Positions 10,201 to 19,278 of a DNA stretch of 26,901 nt are shown piece after piece. Each line of letters starts with the position of its first letter. The first letter of the stretch is position 1. The notes under the pieces were generated by a model, which was not told the origin of the DNA, did not search any database, and saw nothing but the letters and a program-made list of their open reading frames with translations. Made by a program: the position numbers and the translations under genes. The stretch comes from Amphimedon queenslandica (taxonomy: Eukaryota; Porifera; Demospongiae; Haplosclerida; Niphatidae), in contig NW_003546652.1 of NCBI RefSeq assembly GCF_000090795.2, positions 33,420-60,320 of the forward strand. The letters are read 5' to 3'.

Positions 10201-10643
10201 TGGAAACGGGTGTGGTCTGGTAAACAAAATGGCGTCGGCTATCAATTCTTGACCTTACAAGTCACTGGAGTCAGCAAGATACATGTAAGTCTGTACTGCT
10301 CTGCAATTAAGAAGGCAGATATGCCACAGTTACAAAAAGTTCTCATTACATCCTCAACCTGTGAAGCCTGCACAACTACCGACATAACCTATGACTGCAG
10401 TTTGTGTCTGCATGGTCTGCCTTCCAACACATAACTTTTATTGCTACAGAATGCGATGAGCTGATAAAGAAAATTTATATTTCCAACCACAATAACTTCA
10501 TCAAGAACGCCTGTATTTACACATGTACATGTATAATAATGTAGTTGTATACCATATAATCTTCAGGATATAGTGTGGCTAGAGGGCTAAGCCCCTTAAT
10601 GTTTTACATTCGTCTAGTTTAAATTGCTGTTTTTTTCTTGTAG
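10201..10643. other. spacer before the Lon remnant
   Basis: It contains AAAATGGCGTCGG at about 10227-10239, another YY1-like start context, but the frame from that ATG stops after seven codons (MASAINS). A 74-codon plus-strand open stretch (10210-10434) shows no domain. No mitochondrial targeting exon for the Lon remnant could be recognised here. Confidence 0.4.
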
Positions 10644-10763
10644 TAATGAAGCTGATGTTATTACTAATCTTGATGATATATACAATATTGGTACGTTTGT
10701 ACAGATCACTGAGTTTCAAGAGTTCAATAATAGAATGAGATTAATAATACAAGGACACAGACT
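10644..10763 (+). pseudogene. mitochondrial Lon protease remnant, N-domain exon
   Basis: The acceptor is TTTTTTCTTGTAG and the donor ACT/GTGAGTG. The reading frame gives NEADVITNLDDIYNIGTF followed by VQITEFQEFNNRMRLIIQGHRL. This matches the Lon substrate-binding N-domain of animal LONP1 (the pattern around SLDEIYHTGTFAQI and LRMIVMGHRR). LONP1 is the ATP-dependent mitochondrial matrix protease. No acidic linker exon, expected before the next recognised block, was found downstream. The exon itself is open. Confidence 0.8.
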
Positions 10764-10869
10764 GTGAGTGAAGCTAAGTACATGTAAATATTATATTGTG
10801 TTATAATACAGTGTAAGGCATGGGGTACGACATTTCCTGGTTCATACATACATGTATATAGGTACTTAT

Positions 10870-11940
10870 GTTTTGTAGAAAATTTGAGCTCATTTTGATT
10901 AAAATTGGATTTTGAAGAATTTTTTAAAGTTGATCAAAAATCAGATTAAAGACACTGTACTTTAGTACAAGGTCATTGGCCAAAAATTTTATCAAAAATT
11001 AAAGGTAAAGAATTCACCATTTTTATAATTTTTTCTGGTACATGTACATAAATTTGCTCATTTAAAAATTGGTTGTAACTTTAAATTTTGAGCTAAGAAT
11101 TGGCTCAAACTTTTTACACAGCATAAGGACATAATTATGTTTCAGAAAAAGTAATAAAATGTTGGGCTGATTTTGGAGCCATTTTTGGAATGACGCATGG
11201 GCTATAGTGCAGGGAATTTTTGCTCCTTTTTTAATGGTCGTAACTCAAAAATTTGAACTTATAAATGGCTCAAACTTTCTACATGTATTGTACATACATG
11301 TATGTGCATTATTATGTATCAGAAAATTTGAAAAAATTTAAGGTGTTTTTGGAGCCATTTTTAAAAACTGTGGGCCAAAAACATGGGTACAGAGAAATTT
11401 TCAGAAGTTAGCTCAAGAAATGGTCGTAATTTTAAAATTTGAGCTCATAATTGGCTTAAACTTTTTACATAGCATAAGTACATGTACATCAATATCTATC
11501 AGAAAATGTGATAAAAGTTTTGGTGATTTGGATCAATTTTTGGAAAGCAGCTTGGGCTATAGTACTGGTAAATTTTTAGAAATTTGCTCATTTTGAAATA
11601 GCTGTAACTTAAAAAGTATGAGCTCAGAATCGGCTCAAAGTTTTTACACAGCATAAGTACATCAATACATGTATGCATTAAAAATTTTTGTAAAAATTTG
11701 AGGTGATTTTGGAGCCATTAATTGAAAGCATGGGCTATAACAGGGAAACTTTCAGAAGTTCACTTTTTAAAATGTTTTTTTACTTTTAAATTAAAATTTT
11801 AGCTTGGAATCACCTTAAAATTTCTACACAGCATAAGGATATCAATATGTATCAGAATATATAATAAAAATTTGTGGTGATTTCAGAGCCATTCAAAAAC
11901 AATGGGCTATATATTACATTTTTATTCATAATCTTCTTGT
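10870..11940. repeat. ~180-bp degenerate tandem repeat inside the Lon intron
   Basis: About five to six diverged units in head-to-tail order. The landmark CTTTTTACACAGCATAAG (with variants) recurs near 11110, 11276, 11461, 11640 and 11819, spacings of 166, 185, 179 and 180 bp. Other landmarks recur in each unit: GGTGATTTTGGAGCCATT, GGGCTATA..CAGGGAA, TTTCAGAAGTT, and ATTTGAGCTCATAATTGGCT. It fills the space where LONP1 should have one or more additional exons. It resembles a small satellite array. Confidence 0.85.
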
Positions 11941-11947
11941 CCCACAG

Positions 11948-12075
11948 AGTCATTGGCTCAGATCATTGAGGCTGGTAAAAGAGTTATAGATGATCCTACA
12001 CATCTTGCTGATTTTGGAGCTGCACTGACCAGTGGAGAATCACATCAAATTCAAGCAGTTCTTGAATGTCCAGAC
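11948..12075 (+). pseudogene. Lon remnant, exon for the helical region before the AAA+ domain
   Basis: Between CTTGTCCCACAG and GAC/GTAATC the frame reads SLAQIIEAGKRVIDDPTHLA, then DFGAALTSGESHQIQAVLEC. This corresponds to the LONP1 stretch [29 protein letters not shown]. Conservation is strong and the exon is open. A second, decayed copy of this same exon lies at 14337-14856. Confidence 0.85.
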
Positions 12076-12163
12076 GTAATCACTATTATTATTATTAATA
12101 ATTGTAATTATTATTATTACATGTATTTTTATGTACATGTATCTATTTATTTAATTTTATTAG

Positions 12164-12247
12164 ATTCCTGAGCGATTGATATTAGCACTTGAACTACCCA
12201 AGAAAGAACTAGCCATAGTAACTCTACAAAAGAAACTTGGAAAAGAA
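12164..12247 (+). pseudogene. Lon remnant, coiled-coil exon
   Basis: The exon runs from TTTTATTAG to GAA/GTAAGT and is in frame with the preceding one. It encodes IPERLILALELPKKELAIVT followed by LQKKLGKE. This aligns with LONP1 [20 protein letters not shown] and LQQRLGRE, the long helix before the ATPase domain. Confidence 0.85.
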
Positions 12248-12365
12248 GTAAGTACATGTATACAGTGTATGTACATGTAACTGCATGAATGAGCTCAATT
12301 CACTTCTATTTGCTTCACCACATTTTATAGCATTATAGTCTTTTATTTTAATATTGTCATTTTAG

Positions 12366-12453
12366 GTTGAAGAGAAGTTTGCAAAAATGCAGAGAAAGTA
12401 TAATTTTATTACAAGGGGAACTGAAAATAATAAAGAGAGAACTAGGAATATAA
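12366..12453 (+). pseudogene. Lon remnant, frameshifted exon at the gap edge
   Basis: After TTTTAG the frame reads VEEKFAKMQRKY, matching LONP1 VEEKIKQTHRKY. The expected continuation LLQ.QLKIIKKELGL appears only after a +1 frame change (LLQGELKIIKRELGI, then TAA at 12451-12453). An extra AATT-like 4 nt after the Tyr codon explains the shift. The AAA+ ATPase and Ser-Lys protease domains are not present before the run of Ns. They may be in the gap or lost. The frameshift, the missing linker exon and the array in the intron favour a pseudogene, though an assembly error near the gap is possible. Confidence 0.75.
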
Positions 12454-12467
12454 GTAATGGAGTATGA

Positions 12468-12481
12468 GAGAGAGAGAGAGG
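12468..12481. repeat. (GA)n microsatellite
   Basis: A short GA dinucleotide run beside the Lon remnant, shortly before the assembly gap. No other features are seen between 12454 and 12534. Confidence 0.8.
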
Positions 12482-12534
12482 GAGGAACTGGAAGGATATG
12501 AATAAGTTGATAAAGTTGTTTTTATTGTAGAAAA

Positions 12535-13409
12535 NNNNNNNNNNNNNNNNNNNNNNNNNNNNNNNNNNNNNNNNNNNNNNNNNNNNNNNNNNNNNNNNNN
12601 NNNNNNNNNNNNNNNNNNNNNNNNNNNNNNNNNNNNNNNNNNNNNNNNNNNNNNNNNNNNNNNNNNNNNNNNNNNNNNNNNNNNNNNNNNNNNNNNNNNN
12701 NNNNNNNNNNNNNNNNNNNNNNNNNNNNNNNNNNNNNNNNNNNNNNNNNNNNNNNNNNNNNNNNNNNNNNNNNNNNNNNNNNNNNNNNNNNNNNNNNNNN
12801 NNNNNNNNNNNNNNNNNNNNNNNNNNNNNNNNNNNNNNNNNNNNNNNNNNNNNNNNNNNNNNNNNNNNNNNNNNNNNNNNNNNNNNNNNNNNNNNNNNNN
12901 NNNNNNNNNNNNNNNNNNNNNNNNNNNNNNNNNNNNNNNNNNNNNNNNNNNNNNNNNNNNNNNNNNNNNNNNNNNNNNNNNNNNNNNNNNNNNNNNNNNN
13001 NNNNNNNNNNNNNNNNNNNNNNNNNNNNNNNNNNNNNNNNNNNNNNNNNNNNNNNNNNNNNNNNNNNNNNNNNNNNNNNNNNNNNNNNNNNNNNNNNNNN
13101 NNNNNNNNNNNNNNNNNNNNNNNNNNNNNNNNNNNNNNNNNNNNNNNNNNNNNNNNNNNNNNNNNNNNNNNNNNNNNNNNNNNNNNNNNNNNNNNNNNNN
13201 NNNNNNNNNNNNNNNNNNNNNNNNNNNNNNNNNNNNNNNNNNNNNNNNNNNNNNNNNNNNNNNNNNNNNNNNNNNNNNNNNNNNNNNNNNNNNNNNNNNN
13301 NNNNNNNNNNNNNNNNNNNNNNNNNNNNNNNNNNNNNNNNNNNNNNNNNNNNNNNNNNNNNNNNNNNNNNNNNNNNNNNNNNNNNNNNNNNNNNNNNNNN
13401 NNNNNNNNN
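12535..13409. other. assembly gap (875 Ns)
   Basis: An unbroken run of N. Any open frame crossing it is meaningless. The missing sequence could contain further Lon exons or more repeats. Confidence 1.
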
Positions 13410-13716
13410 AGCATAATGCTAGCTTAACTGGGCACTTACATGTACTTTAGTAGTTTAAAATTGGTAGAAAGACCTATACAGTGTACAATGTACATCTAAT
13501 CTTTGTTTTTAAGTGGCCGGACCCAATTAATTCTAATTAATAATAATTAATTATGTATTCTTAAAAGCACATGTTTACTTTACATTAGAAAATGGCAACC
13601 TCAAGTGCATTGAATATTGATAAGCCCCAATTGTAATTTTATTTGTTTATACATTCATGTAAGACAAATATGTAAATACAGCCACATACACTGTGTAAAC
13701 ACATTCTCAAATGATC

Positions 13717-13926
13717 TACCGTATAGCAGAAAATTTTTGTGGCCCAAAATTTTTGTGGATTTTGCACTTTTTTCAAAACCCACGAAAATAAAATCAGTGA
13801 AAATTGATTTTATACGGTTTAAGATGGCCAAAAATGTAGAAAACCACAAAATTTAAAGCCACAAAATTGATTTTTGGACAGATCCGTGAAAATTTTGGGC
13901 CACGAAACTTTTCCACTATTATGGTA
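13717..13926. mobile_element. ~210-bp MITE with long imperfect terminal inverted repeats
   Basis: The left end TACCGTATAGCAGAAAA and the reverse complement of the right end, TACCATAATAGTGGAAAA, pair. Pairing continues inward through GTGGCCCAAAATTTT on the left and CGTGGCCCAAAATTTTC from the right. The whole unit is nearly fold-back. TA dinucleotides bound it on both sides, as for Tc1/mariner-type insertions. Two opposing open stretches (13617-13856 plus, 13655-13849 minus) arise from this inverted symmetry and are not genes. Confidence 0.7.
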
Positions 13927-14336
13927 TATAAACACTTACCTTATGTTTTTGTCACTCCTCAAATTATAATTAAAAAAAGACGAAATGGAGGCAGGTAGAG
14001 TTTTTAGTGTTGAGCCTGTTAAAATGTTTGAAACCCCACCTCTGACTCACAAGGCCAGACTGCCTCACCTCCCTTCTACCACTATGCTATTATCACTTAC
14101 TCATAAACACACAAAACAAAAACCTTTATACATGTAACACATATGCATACTACTGTGGAATACACACACAAATACATCATGCAAGCTGGCTGAACTGCAT
14201 GGCAGTAGGGATGCTCATGGTGTGGGCTGTGTTAGATAGTCTGGGGGTAGAATACTTAGCATTTTCTCAATGTGAGACTTAATGTGAGAGCTAGGTCTCA
14301 ATCTTCATCTCTTTATCTCTCTCTTGTCCCACACAG
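13927..14336. other. spacer without recognised features
   Basis: Mixed-composition sequence with CA-rich runs around 14105-14175. No gene or RNA was recognised. The last ~25 bp (CTCTCTCTTGTCCCACACAG) resemble the intron end preceding the Lon exon at 11948 and belong to the duplicated Lon segment. Confidence 0.5.
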
Positions 14337-14367
14337 AGTCATTGACTCAGATTATTGAGGCTGGTTA
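14337..14367 (+). pseudogene. second Lon exon copy, 5' part
   Basis: AGTCATTGACTCAGATTATTGAGGCTGGT is nearly identical to the start of the Lon exon at 11948, including the preceding acceptor. The Leu codon TTG GCT has become TTGACT. About 8 nt (GTAAAAGA) are missing next to the MITE that splits this copy. Confidence 0.85.
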
Positions 14368-14762
14368 TACCATAATTTTTGTAAAAAAATTTGTCATAAC
14401 TGTTTAGGGCAGGTAATTTTGAGAACGAAATTTTAGACGTCAAATGGAAATAGTTTATTTTTGACGAATTTATTGGCAGCATGTTGGTGCGTGAGTGTGT
14501 CATGAAAGTCTGCCAAGTCACTGCTTACCTGCCATTCCATTGACATTAGATGAATATAGAGAATCCTGACACAATGAGAACCTGTATTATATCTATGTAC
14601 TATGTATTTTATTATATGTATTATGTCTGTGTATTATATCTATGTTAGAATATGTGTTAAGGATTTTTGTGACGAATATTTAGACTACTTTAGGTACTAT
14701 TTCTCCCGAATAATTATTTATTTTCAATATTAGAGTGCTGGATTTTTAGAGAAATTATGGTA
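14368..14762. mobile_element. 395-bp TA-flanked MITE splitting the Lon exon copy
   Basis: The left end TACCATAATTTTTGTAAAAA and the reverse complement of the right end, TACCATAATTTCTCTAAAAA, match at about 18 of 20 positions. Removing the element and one TA rejoins GTTATAGATGATCC, which is exactly the Lon sequence at 11984-11997. The insertion therefore targeted and duplicated a TA. This is the hallmark of Tc1/mariner-family non-autonomous elements. There is no internal transposase. Confidence 0.85.
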
Positions 14763-14856
14763 GATGATCCTATACATCTTGCTGATTTTGGAGGTGCACT
14801 GACCAGTGGAGAATCACATCAAATTTAAGGAGTTCTTGAATGTCCAGACGTAATCA
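14763..14856 (+). pseudogene. second Lon exon copy, 3' part
   Basis: GATGATCCTATACATCTTGC through GAATGTCCAGAC continues the Lon exon copy. It contains CAAATTTAAGG where the other copy has CAAATTCAAGC, giving an in-frame TAA, so it is non-functional. Similarity carries into GTAATCACT of the intron and then stops. Confidence 0.85.
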
Positions 14857-15464
14857 CTTCAAGTCCACTGTGGCAGAACTATGGACATTGTCTGATGAAG
14901 CCTACTATTATTTGCGTCTACTAATTTTAGCGAAATCAGCAAAAGTCATGTTTAGCATTACTAATTTTAGCATTTTTAACCAAATTAACTATAAATAATG
15001 ACCATTATAATGAATAATAATTATTTTGGCGTCTATTTAATTTAGCAGTTTTAAGCTCTCTCGCTATTTTTAATTTTTTAATTTAATTTTAATTTTAATT
15101 TAATTTTACTTTAATAAAATTAAAATAATTTTATTAAAAACATTAAATTGATAAAAAACTAGATGCTAACATACATCTTAATTGTCTAAGAAAGTAAGAA
15201 TAAAAGTAAGTCAAAATACAATAATAACAACAACAAAATAATTATAATAAAAATTAAGAGTAAGTACAAAATAAAGGTACACGATGTGTACATGCTATAA
15301 TAAAATAAATTATTAATTAAGGAAGAAAGGGAAGACTAACAAAAGAAAGCAAAGATGAGCTCCAGTGATACATGTTAATGGAGAATATATTAAAGAAGAA
15401 GGATTGATAATGTGGGTATATGGTGTAATGGTGATAACTGGTAAGGTGGTTACAGTTACAATGG
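14857..15464. other. AT-rich spacer with simple-sequence tract
   Basis: It includes a TTTAATTTTAATTT-type tract around 15065-15145 and two similar blocks (GCGTCTACTAATTTTAGC near 14920, GGCGTCTATTTAATTTAGC near 15030), which may be ends of a decayed element. No gene was recognised. Confidence 0.5.
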
Positions 15465-15699
15465 TCACCATTAATCTTAACACCTTCATACTAAGTTTGA
15501 CATTTAACCACCATTGTCACCTTATCATTACTATGTACACCAAAGACGTGCAATATATCCATTACAATTGTACCACCATCCAATATGGTGGTACAATGGT
15601 AATGGATATATTGCACGTCTTTGGTGTACATAGTAATGATAAGGTGACAATGGTGGTTAAATGTCAAAATTAGCATGAAGGTGTTAAGATTAATGGTGA
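15465..15699. repeat. near-perfect 235-bp fold-back palindrome
   Basis: Arms 15465-15579 and 15585-15699 (115 nt each) are reverse complements with about three mismatches and a 5-nt loop (CCAAT, 15580-15584). The centre is TACCACCAT-CCAAT-ATGGTGGTA. The inversion creates nearly identical open stretches on both strands, which are artefacts. Just outside the arms the GTG-rich repeat of gene C's 3' flank begins. It may be a fold-back element or a locally inverted duplication of the ACC/GTG-rich repeat. Confidence 0.92.
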
Positions 15700-15716
15700 T
15701 ACAAGTTTAGAGATTA

Positions 15717-16038
15717 CAGAAGTATTGTATAGGTAATATTGGTAGCCATTGGTGTATGGTGTAATAGTACAACGGTGATACAATGTTATGTAAGGTGGTG
15801 GGATGGTGATAGGTGCAATGGTAAGATGATAGGATTGGTGATATTGGTAACTATTGTGGGTATATGGTGTAATGGTGATGACAATATTCTAAAGTCGTGT
15901 TAGGCAAGGTGGTAGGATAGGTATGATGGTGTAATGGCAATAGGTTACATATGGTGCTGTGGTAAGATGGTGTATTGGTAATATGGTGATAGGTTACAAA
16001 CAATGGGCTGATAAGGTGGTAAAATGGTGATAAGGTTG
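15717..16038. repeat. GTG-rich module (3' flank of gene C)
   Basis: AAGTATTGTATAGGTAATATTGG through GGTGATAAGGTTGTGTTTAAG aligns along its length with 19279-19652, with small indels, and ends at the stop codon of gene C. It is the flank half of the tandem duplication that produced C. Confidence 0.85.
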
Positions 16039-16041
16039 TGT

Positions 16042-18942
16042 TTAAGATACAATATCTTGTCCTGGTGGGTCAACCTGTTGTCCTTCAAGTTTCTCATGAT
16101 ATCCACTCCCTTTGCTTTGTTCTAAAAGAAATAAATCATAATGTATCTCTTGAAGATATTTAACTACTGATGAATCAGGATTAACTGATTGAGCTATTTC
16201 AATATCATGTGGACGAGGTTTTAAATTGAATGCGTTAACTAAGAACCGAACAAGTTCTAAATTAGAATTCTTACTAGCGAAATAAAGCATGGTTTTACAA
16301 TCATCAGTTTCAGCTAGTGCATTACAATTGAGATCAGTTAGAAAGTATTGTACTAACTCCATGCTACCAGCTTCACATGCTCCATGAACTGAAGTGTATC
16401 CATTATTATCAGGATCATCAGGAGTACATGGGAAGGTCTCTATGAGATAACGTACCATACGAATATTATCAGAACGAGAAGCATAATAAAGAGGAGTACG
16501 ACCAGACTTGTCTTTAGGTACTGGATTAGAGACAATGTTTAGTTCCAAATACTGGTATATATAAACTCTCTTTCTCTCTGCTAGTAAGTGTAAGCAGGTG
16601 ATGCCATCTTCATCTTCTGCTAAAGGATCCAGTCCATGTGTTTTAATTAATGTTCTTACTATTCCAATATCTCCTCCCTCACATGCTGCATGAAGTAAAC
16701 CACGTCCTCTATTATCCATTACATTAACACCTAGAGGATAAATACTAGATATACAACAAAACATTTCAATATGGCCATTACTGCAAGTTGTATGCAATAC
16801 AGAGGATCCTCCATTATCAGTAGCTGTAAGGAGATCACGATGAGTAGAACTACCAGTGACTGAGAACAGTAAAGCTTCAGCAGTATCCTTATGACCAGAG
16901 GCAGCTGCTAAGTGTAATGGTGTCTGTCCTTTCTTGTTAGTAATTAATAAGTAATTGTTAGATAGACTGGCTTTCAGTAATGGTGATATCATATTCTGTT
17001 GTCCACGTTGACAGGCTACATGTAATGGTGTATTACCATCTTTATCTTGTACATTAATATGTACAGCATTATGTGGATTATTGTATATGTCATGAGGACT
17101 GTCTAATAAACACTTTATCTCACGTAACCAGACAACACTCATTGAGGGTATACTCTTACTCAGTAAATATTCTAATATTTCTAATTTATTAGCTGCTACA
17201 GCAACATGTAGTGGTGTACGGTCTTGATGATTGGTTGCATTAGGATTACAATAATTATTATCAATGAGATACTTCAATACATTCAAGTGGCCCCTCTCTA
17301 CTGATATGTGAACTGCTCCAGAACCTTCGTCATCAGTAGCTAATAAATTACACTTCTTACTAATAAAATATTCAATAACTTCTAACTGATTAAAGTACAC
17401 TGCAATAAGAAATGGAGTATGACCATTTTTACTGTGAGGTAGTTCAAGTGACGATGGTGTGTATTTTATAAGGTACTGAATCAAGTTCAATATCCCATTA
17501 CTACATGCTAAGTGAATAGGAACCATTCCCTCATCATTCACAACACACAGATCTAACTGATGATTCTCTACCAGATGTTTAATAAGGTGAGTGTGACCGA
17601 CTGAAGCTGAATAATGAATAACACTGTTACCATCATTATCTGTTAGGCTTAGACGGCACTTGTAATCTTTCACATATAATTCCAGTAGTAAAATATCACC
17701 AGATTGAGCAGCATAATGAATTGGTAAGGTACCATTACTGTCAGCTTGATGAGGATCTAATTGATAGGTAGTTATTAATTCTTTAACAAGACGTAAGTTA
17801 AGAGACAGTGAGGCATAATGTAAAGCAGTGAGGCCATTCTTATCCACTGCAGTAGGAGTCAAACCTTGTTCAGTAATAAGATACTGAACTAACTCAAAGT
17901 TACCACTCCATGCAGCATGATGTACTAACGTGCCTCCATAATTATCTGTTTTATTAATATCACAATGATGTACCTCAATGAGGTAATGAGTGATATCAAT
18001 ATGACCATTATGACAAGAACGATAAAGACATGTCATACCATCATTATCAGTAATACTAGGATCACATTTGTGATTATTAATAAGATACTTAACAGAATTA
18101 ATACTACCTGACTGGCAGGAGTAGACTAATGGTGTACGACCATTAGTATCAGTATCATTAGCACTGAGATTATATTGAGATATGATATAACTTAATACAC
18201 TAGTAGAACCTGACAAGGCAGCATAATGTACTGGAGACATACCATCATCAGTTAATGTACAATTGATATTATATTCCTCTAATGCTTTCACTAGTAATGT
18301 ACTGCCAGTCCATGATGCATAATGAAGCAATGACCAACTATCATTTGTAGTGGCATTGATGTTAAAGTTATGGCAAGTGCTAGCTTTCTTGAGAAGTAAA
18401 TAAAACATTTTAACTTTTTTGCTTCGTTTGATAAAGTTAATATTTTGTTTTATTCTAGTATTATTAATAATCTTAACATCTGATGCATCACATTGTGCCA
18501 TGAGCTTACTATACACAATACCAGCTGGAATATGTATGCCTGCATAACATGCATGATGTAAACATGAGTAGCCATCATTGTCATTAACTAATAATGTTTC
18601 ATTACCTTGAATACTAACAATATACTCAACAACTGATGATGAAGCATACCATGAAGCAATATGAAGTGGAGTCCTACCATATTCATCTTTTACATCAATG
18701 GATAAGTGATATTGATTTAACAGATATTTAAAAAGCTCAACACTTTTATTATTCAAAGAACGACAACTATAATGTAATACACCAGCCCCTAACTTTGTTA
18801 TGTCATCTGGTGAGAAGATGTTTAATGATTCAAGTTTGTGGACTAATGCTAACTCTCCACTTTTACAAGCTAACAGTGATAAGGAAATACTACTGCAATT
18901 AATCTGAGAAGTATTACAATTTCTCTCAATAAAGAATTCCAC
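16042..18942 (-). CDS. gene C: ankyrin-repeat protein, 5'-truncated duplicate
   Basis: A 966-codon open frame running in-frame to the same C-terminus as gene D (KLEGQQVDPPGQDIVS, TAA). It holds about 26 ankyrin units plus the family's two non-ankyrin inserts (around IVYSKLMAQCDAS and PSMSVVWLREIKCLL). Compared with D it lacks about 212 residues (roughly six units). The joint HTHLIKHLVENHQ near 17578-17584 fuses two different repeats in frame. Its apparent start is not a natural one. The ankyrin frame continues above it but is shifted by a missing C in a run of five (18956-18960; B and D have six). It has no Death-domain, exon-4 domain or promoter-like exon 1, so expression would need a new promoter. 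Confidence 0.75.
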   Translation of the reverse strand: MEFFIERNCNTSQINCSSISLSLLACKSGELALVHKLESLNIFSPDDITKLGAGVLHYSCRSLNNKSVELFKYLLNQYHLSIDVKDEYGRTPLHIASWYASSSVVEYIVSIQGNETLLVNDNDGYSCLHHACYAGIHIPAGIVYSKLMAQCDASDVKIINNTRIKQNINFIKRSKKVKMFYLLLKKASTCHNFNINATTNDSWSLLHYASWTGSTLLVKALEEYNINCTLTDDGMSPVHYAALSGSTSVLSYIISQYNLSANDTDTNGRTPLVYSCQSGSINSVKYLINNHKCDPSITDNDGMTCLYRSCHNGHIDITHYLIEVHHCDINKTDNYGGTLVHHAAWSGNFELVQYLITEQGLTPTAVDKNGLTALHYASLSLNLRLVKELITTYQLDPHQADSNGTLPIHYAAQSGDILLLELYVKDYKCRLSLTDNDGNSVIHYSASVGHTHLIKHLVENHQLDLCVVNDEGMVPIHLACSNGILNLIQYLIKYTPSSLELPHSKNGHTPFLIAVYFNQLEVIEYFISKKCNLLATDDEGSGAVHISVERGHLNVLKYLIDNNYCNPNATNHQDRTPLHVAVAANKLEILEYLLSKSIPSMSVVWLREIKCLLDSPHDIYNNPHNAVHINVQDKDGNTPLHVACQRGQQNMISPLLKASLSNNYLLITNKKGQTPLHLAAASGHKDTAEALLFSVTGSSTHRDLLTATDNGGSSVLHTTCSNGHIEMFCCISSIYPLGVNVMDNRGRGLLHAACEGGDIGIVRTLIKTHGLDPLAEDEDGITCLHLLAERKRVYIYQYLELNIVSNPVPKDKSGRTPLYYASRSDNIRMVRYLIETFPCTPDDPDNNGYTSVHGACEAGSMELVQYFLTDLNCNALAETDDCKTMLYFASKNSNLELVRFLVNAFNLKPRPHDIEIAQSVNPDSSVVKYLQEIHYDLFLLEQSKGSGYHEKLEGQQVDPPGQDIVS

Positions 18943-19278
18943 TAGGTCAGAATGGCCCCCATTGCTGAGTACAGTAATGCAGTGTTATCGATATTGTCTG
19001 GTTGATCAGGAGGAACATGAAACGTGTCTACTAGATATTGTACTATAGATAAGTGGCCCTTATAAGATGCCATATGTATACTAGATACACTATTATCATC
19101 ACCTTCATTAGGATCAATACCATATTGATGGATGAGTAGTTGAAGGATCTCAATGTGTCCACCATATGATGCAGAGTGTAATGGAGTCCAACCATGAAGA
19201 CCACGATGAAATGTACTGTTACCAAACTTGTGAAGAAGCCATTGTACTTCATCTTTTAATTATCTCCAAGCTGCTTCT
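18943..19278 (-). pseudogene. gene C: frameshifted first ankyrin units and duplication junction
   Basis: In the shifted frame this encodes the first three ankyrin units (LKDEVQWLLHKFG, GWTPLHSASYGGHIEILQLL, SSIHMASYKGHLSIVQYL), matching D 23200-23510. A TAA replaces D's GGA codon after EAAWR (near 19259-19261). Similarity to the gene stops at about 19275, in GAAGCAGCTTGGAG. It changes straight into sequence matching the far end of the 3' flank (CAAGTATTGTATAGGT, as at 15720), so this is a duplication breakpoint. Confidence 0.85.

Noticed and set aside
10210..10434. plus-strand 74-codon frame upstream of the Lon remnant
   Set aside because: It does not resemble a Lon N-terminus or mitochondrial presequence. 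The YY1-like ATG within it is in another frame that stops after seven codons.
12362..13414. long minus-strand open frame spanning the N run
   Set aside because: It consists almost wholly of unknown bases and has no evidence as a gene.
13617..13856. opposing small open frames
   Set aside because: They lie mostly inside the MITE and reflect its inverted symmetry.
15365..15676. open stretches of about 60-100 codons on both strands
   Set aside because: They are mirror images produced by the fold-back palindrome, with low-complexity His/Tyr/Thr composition.
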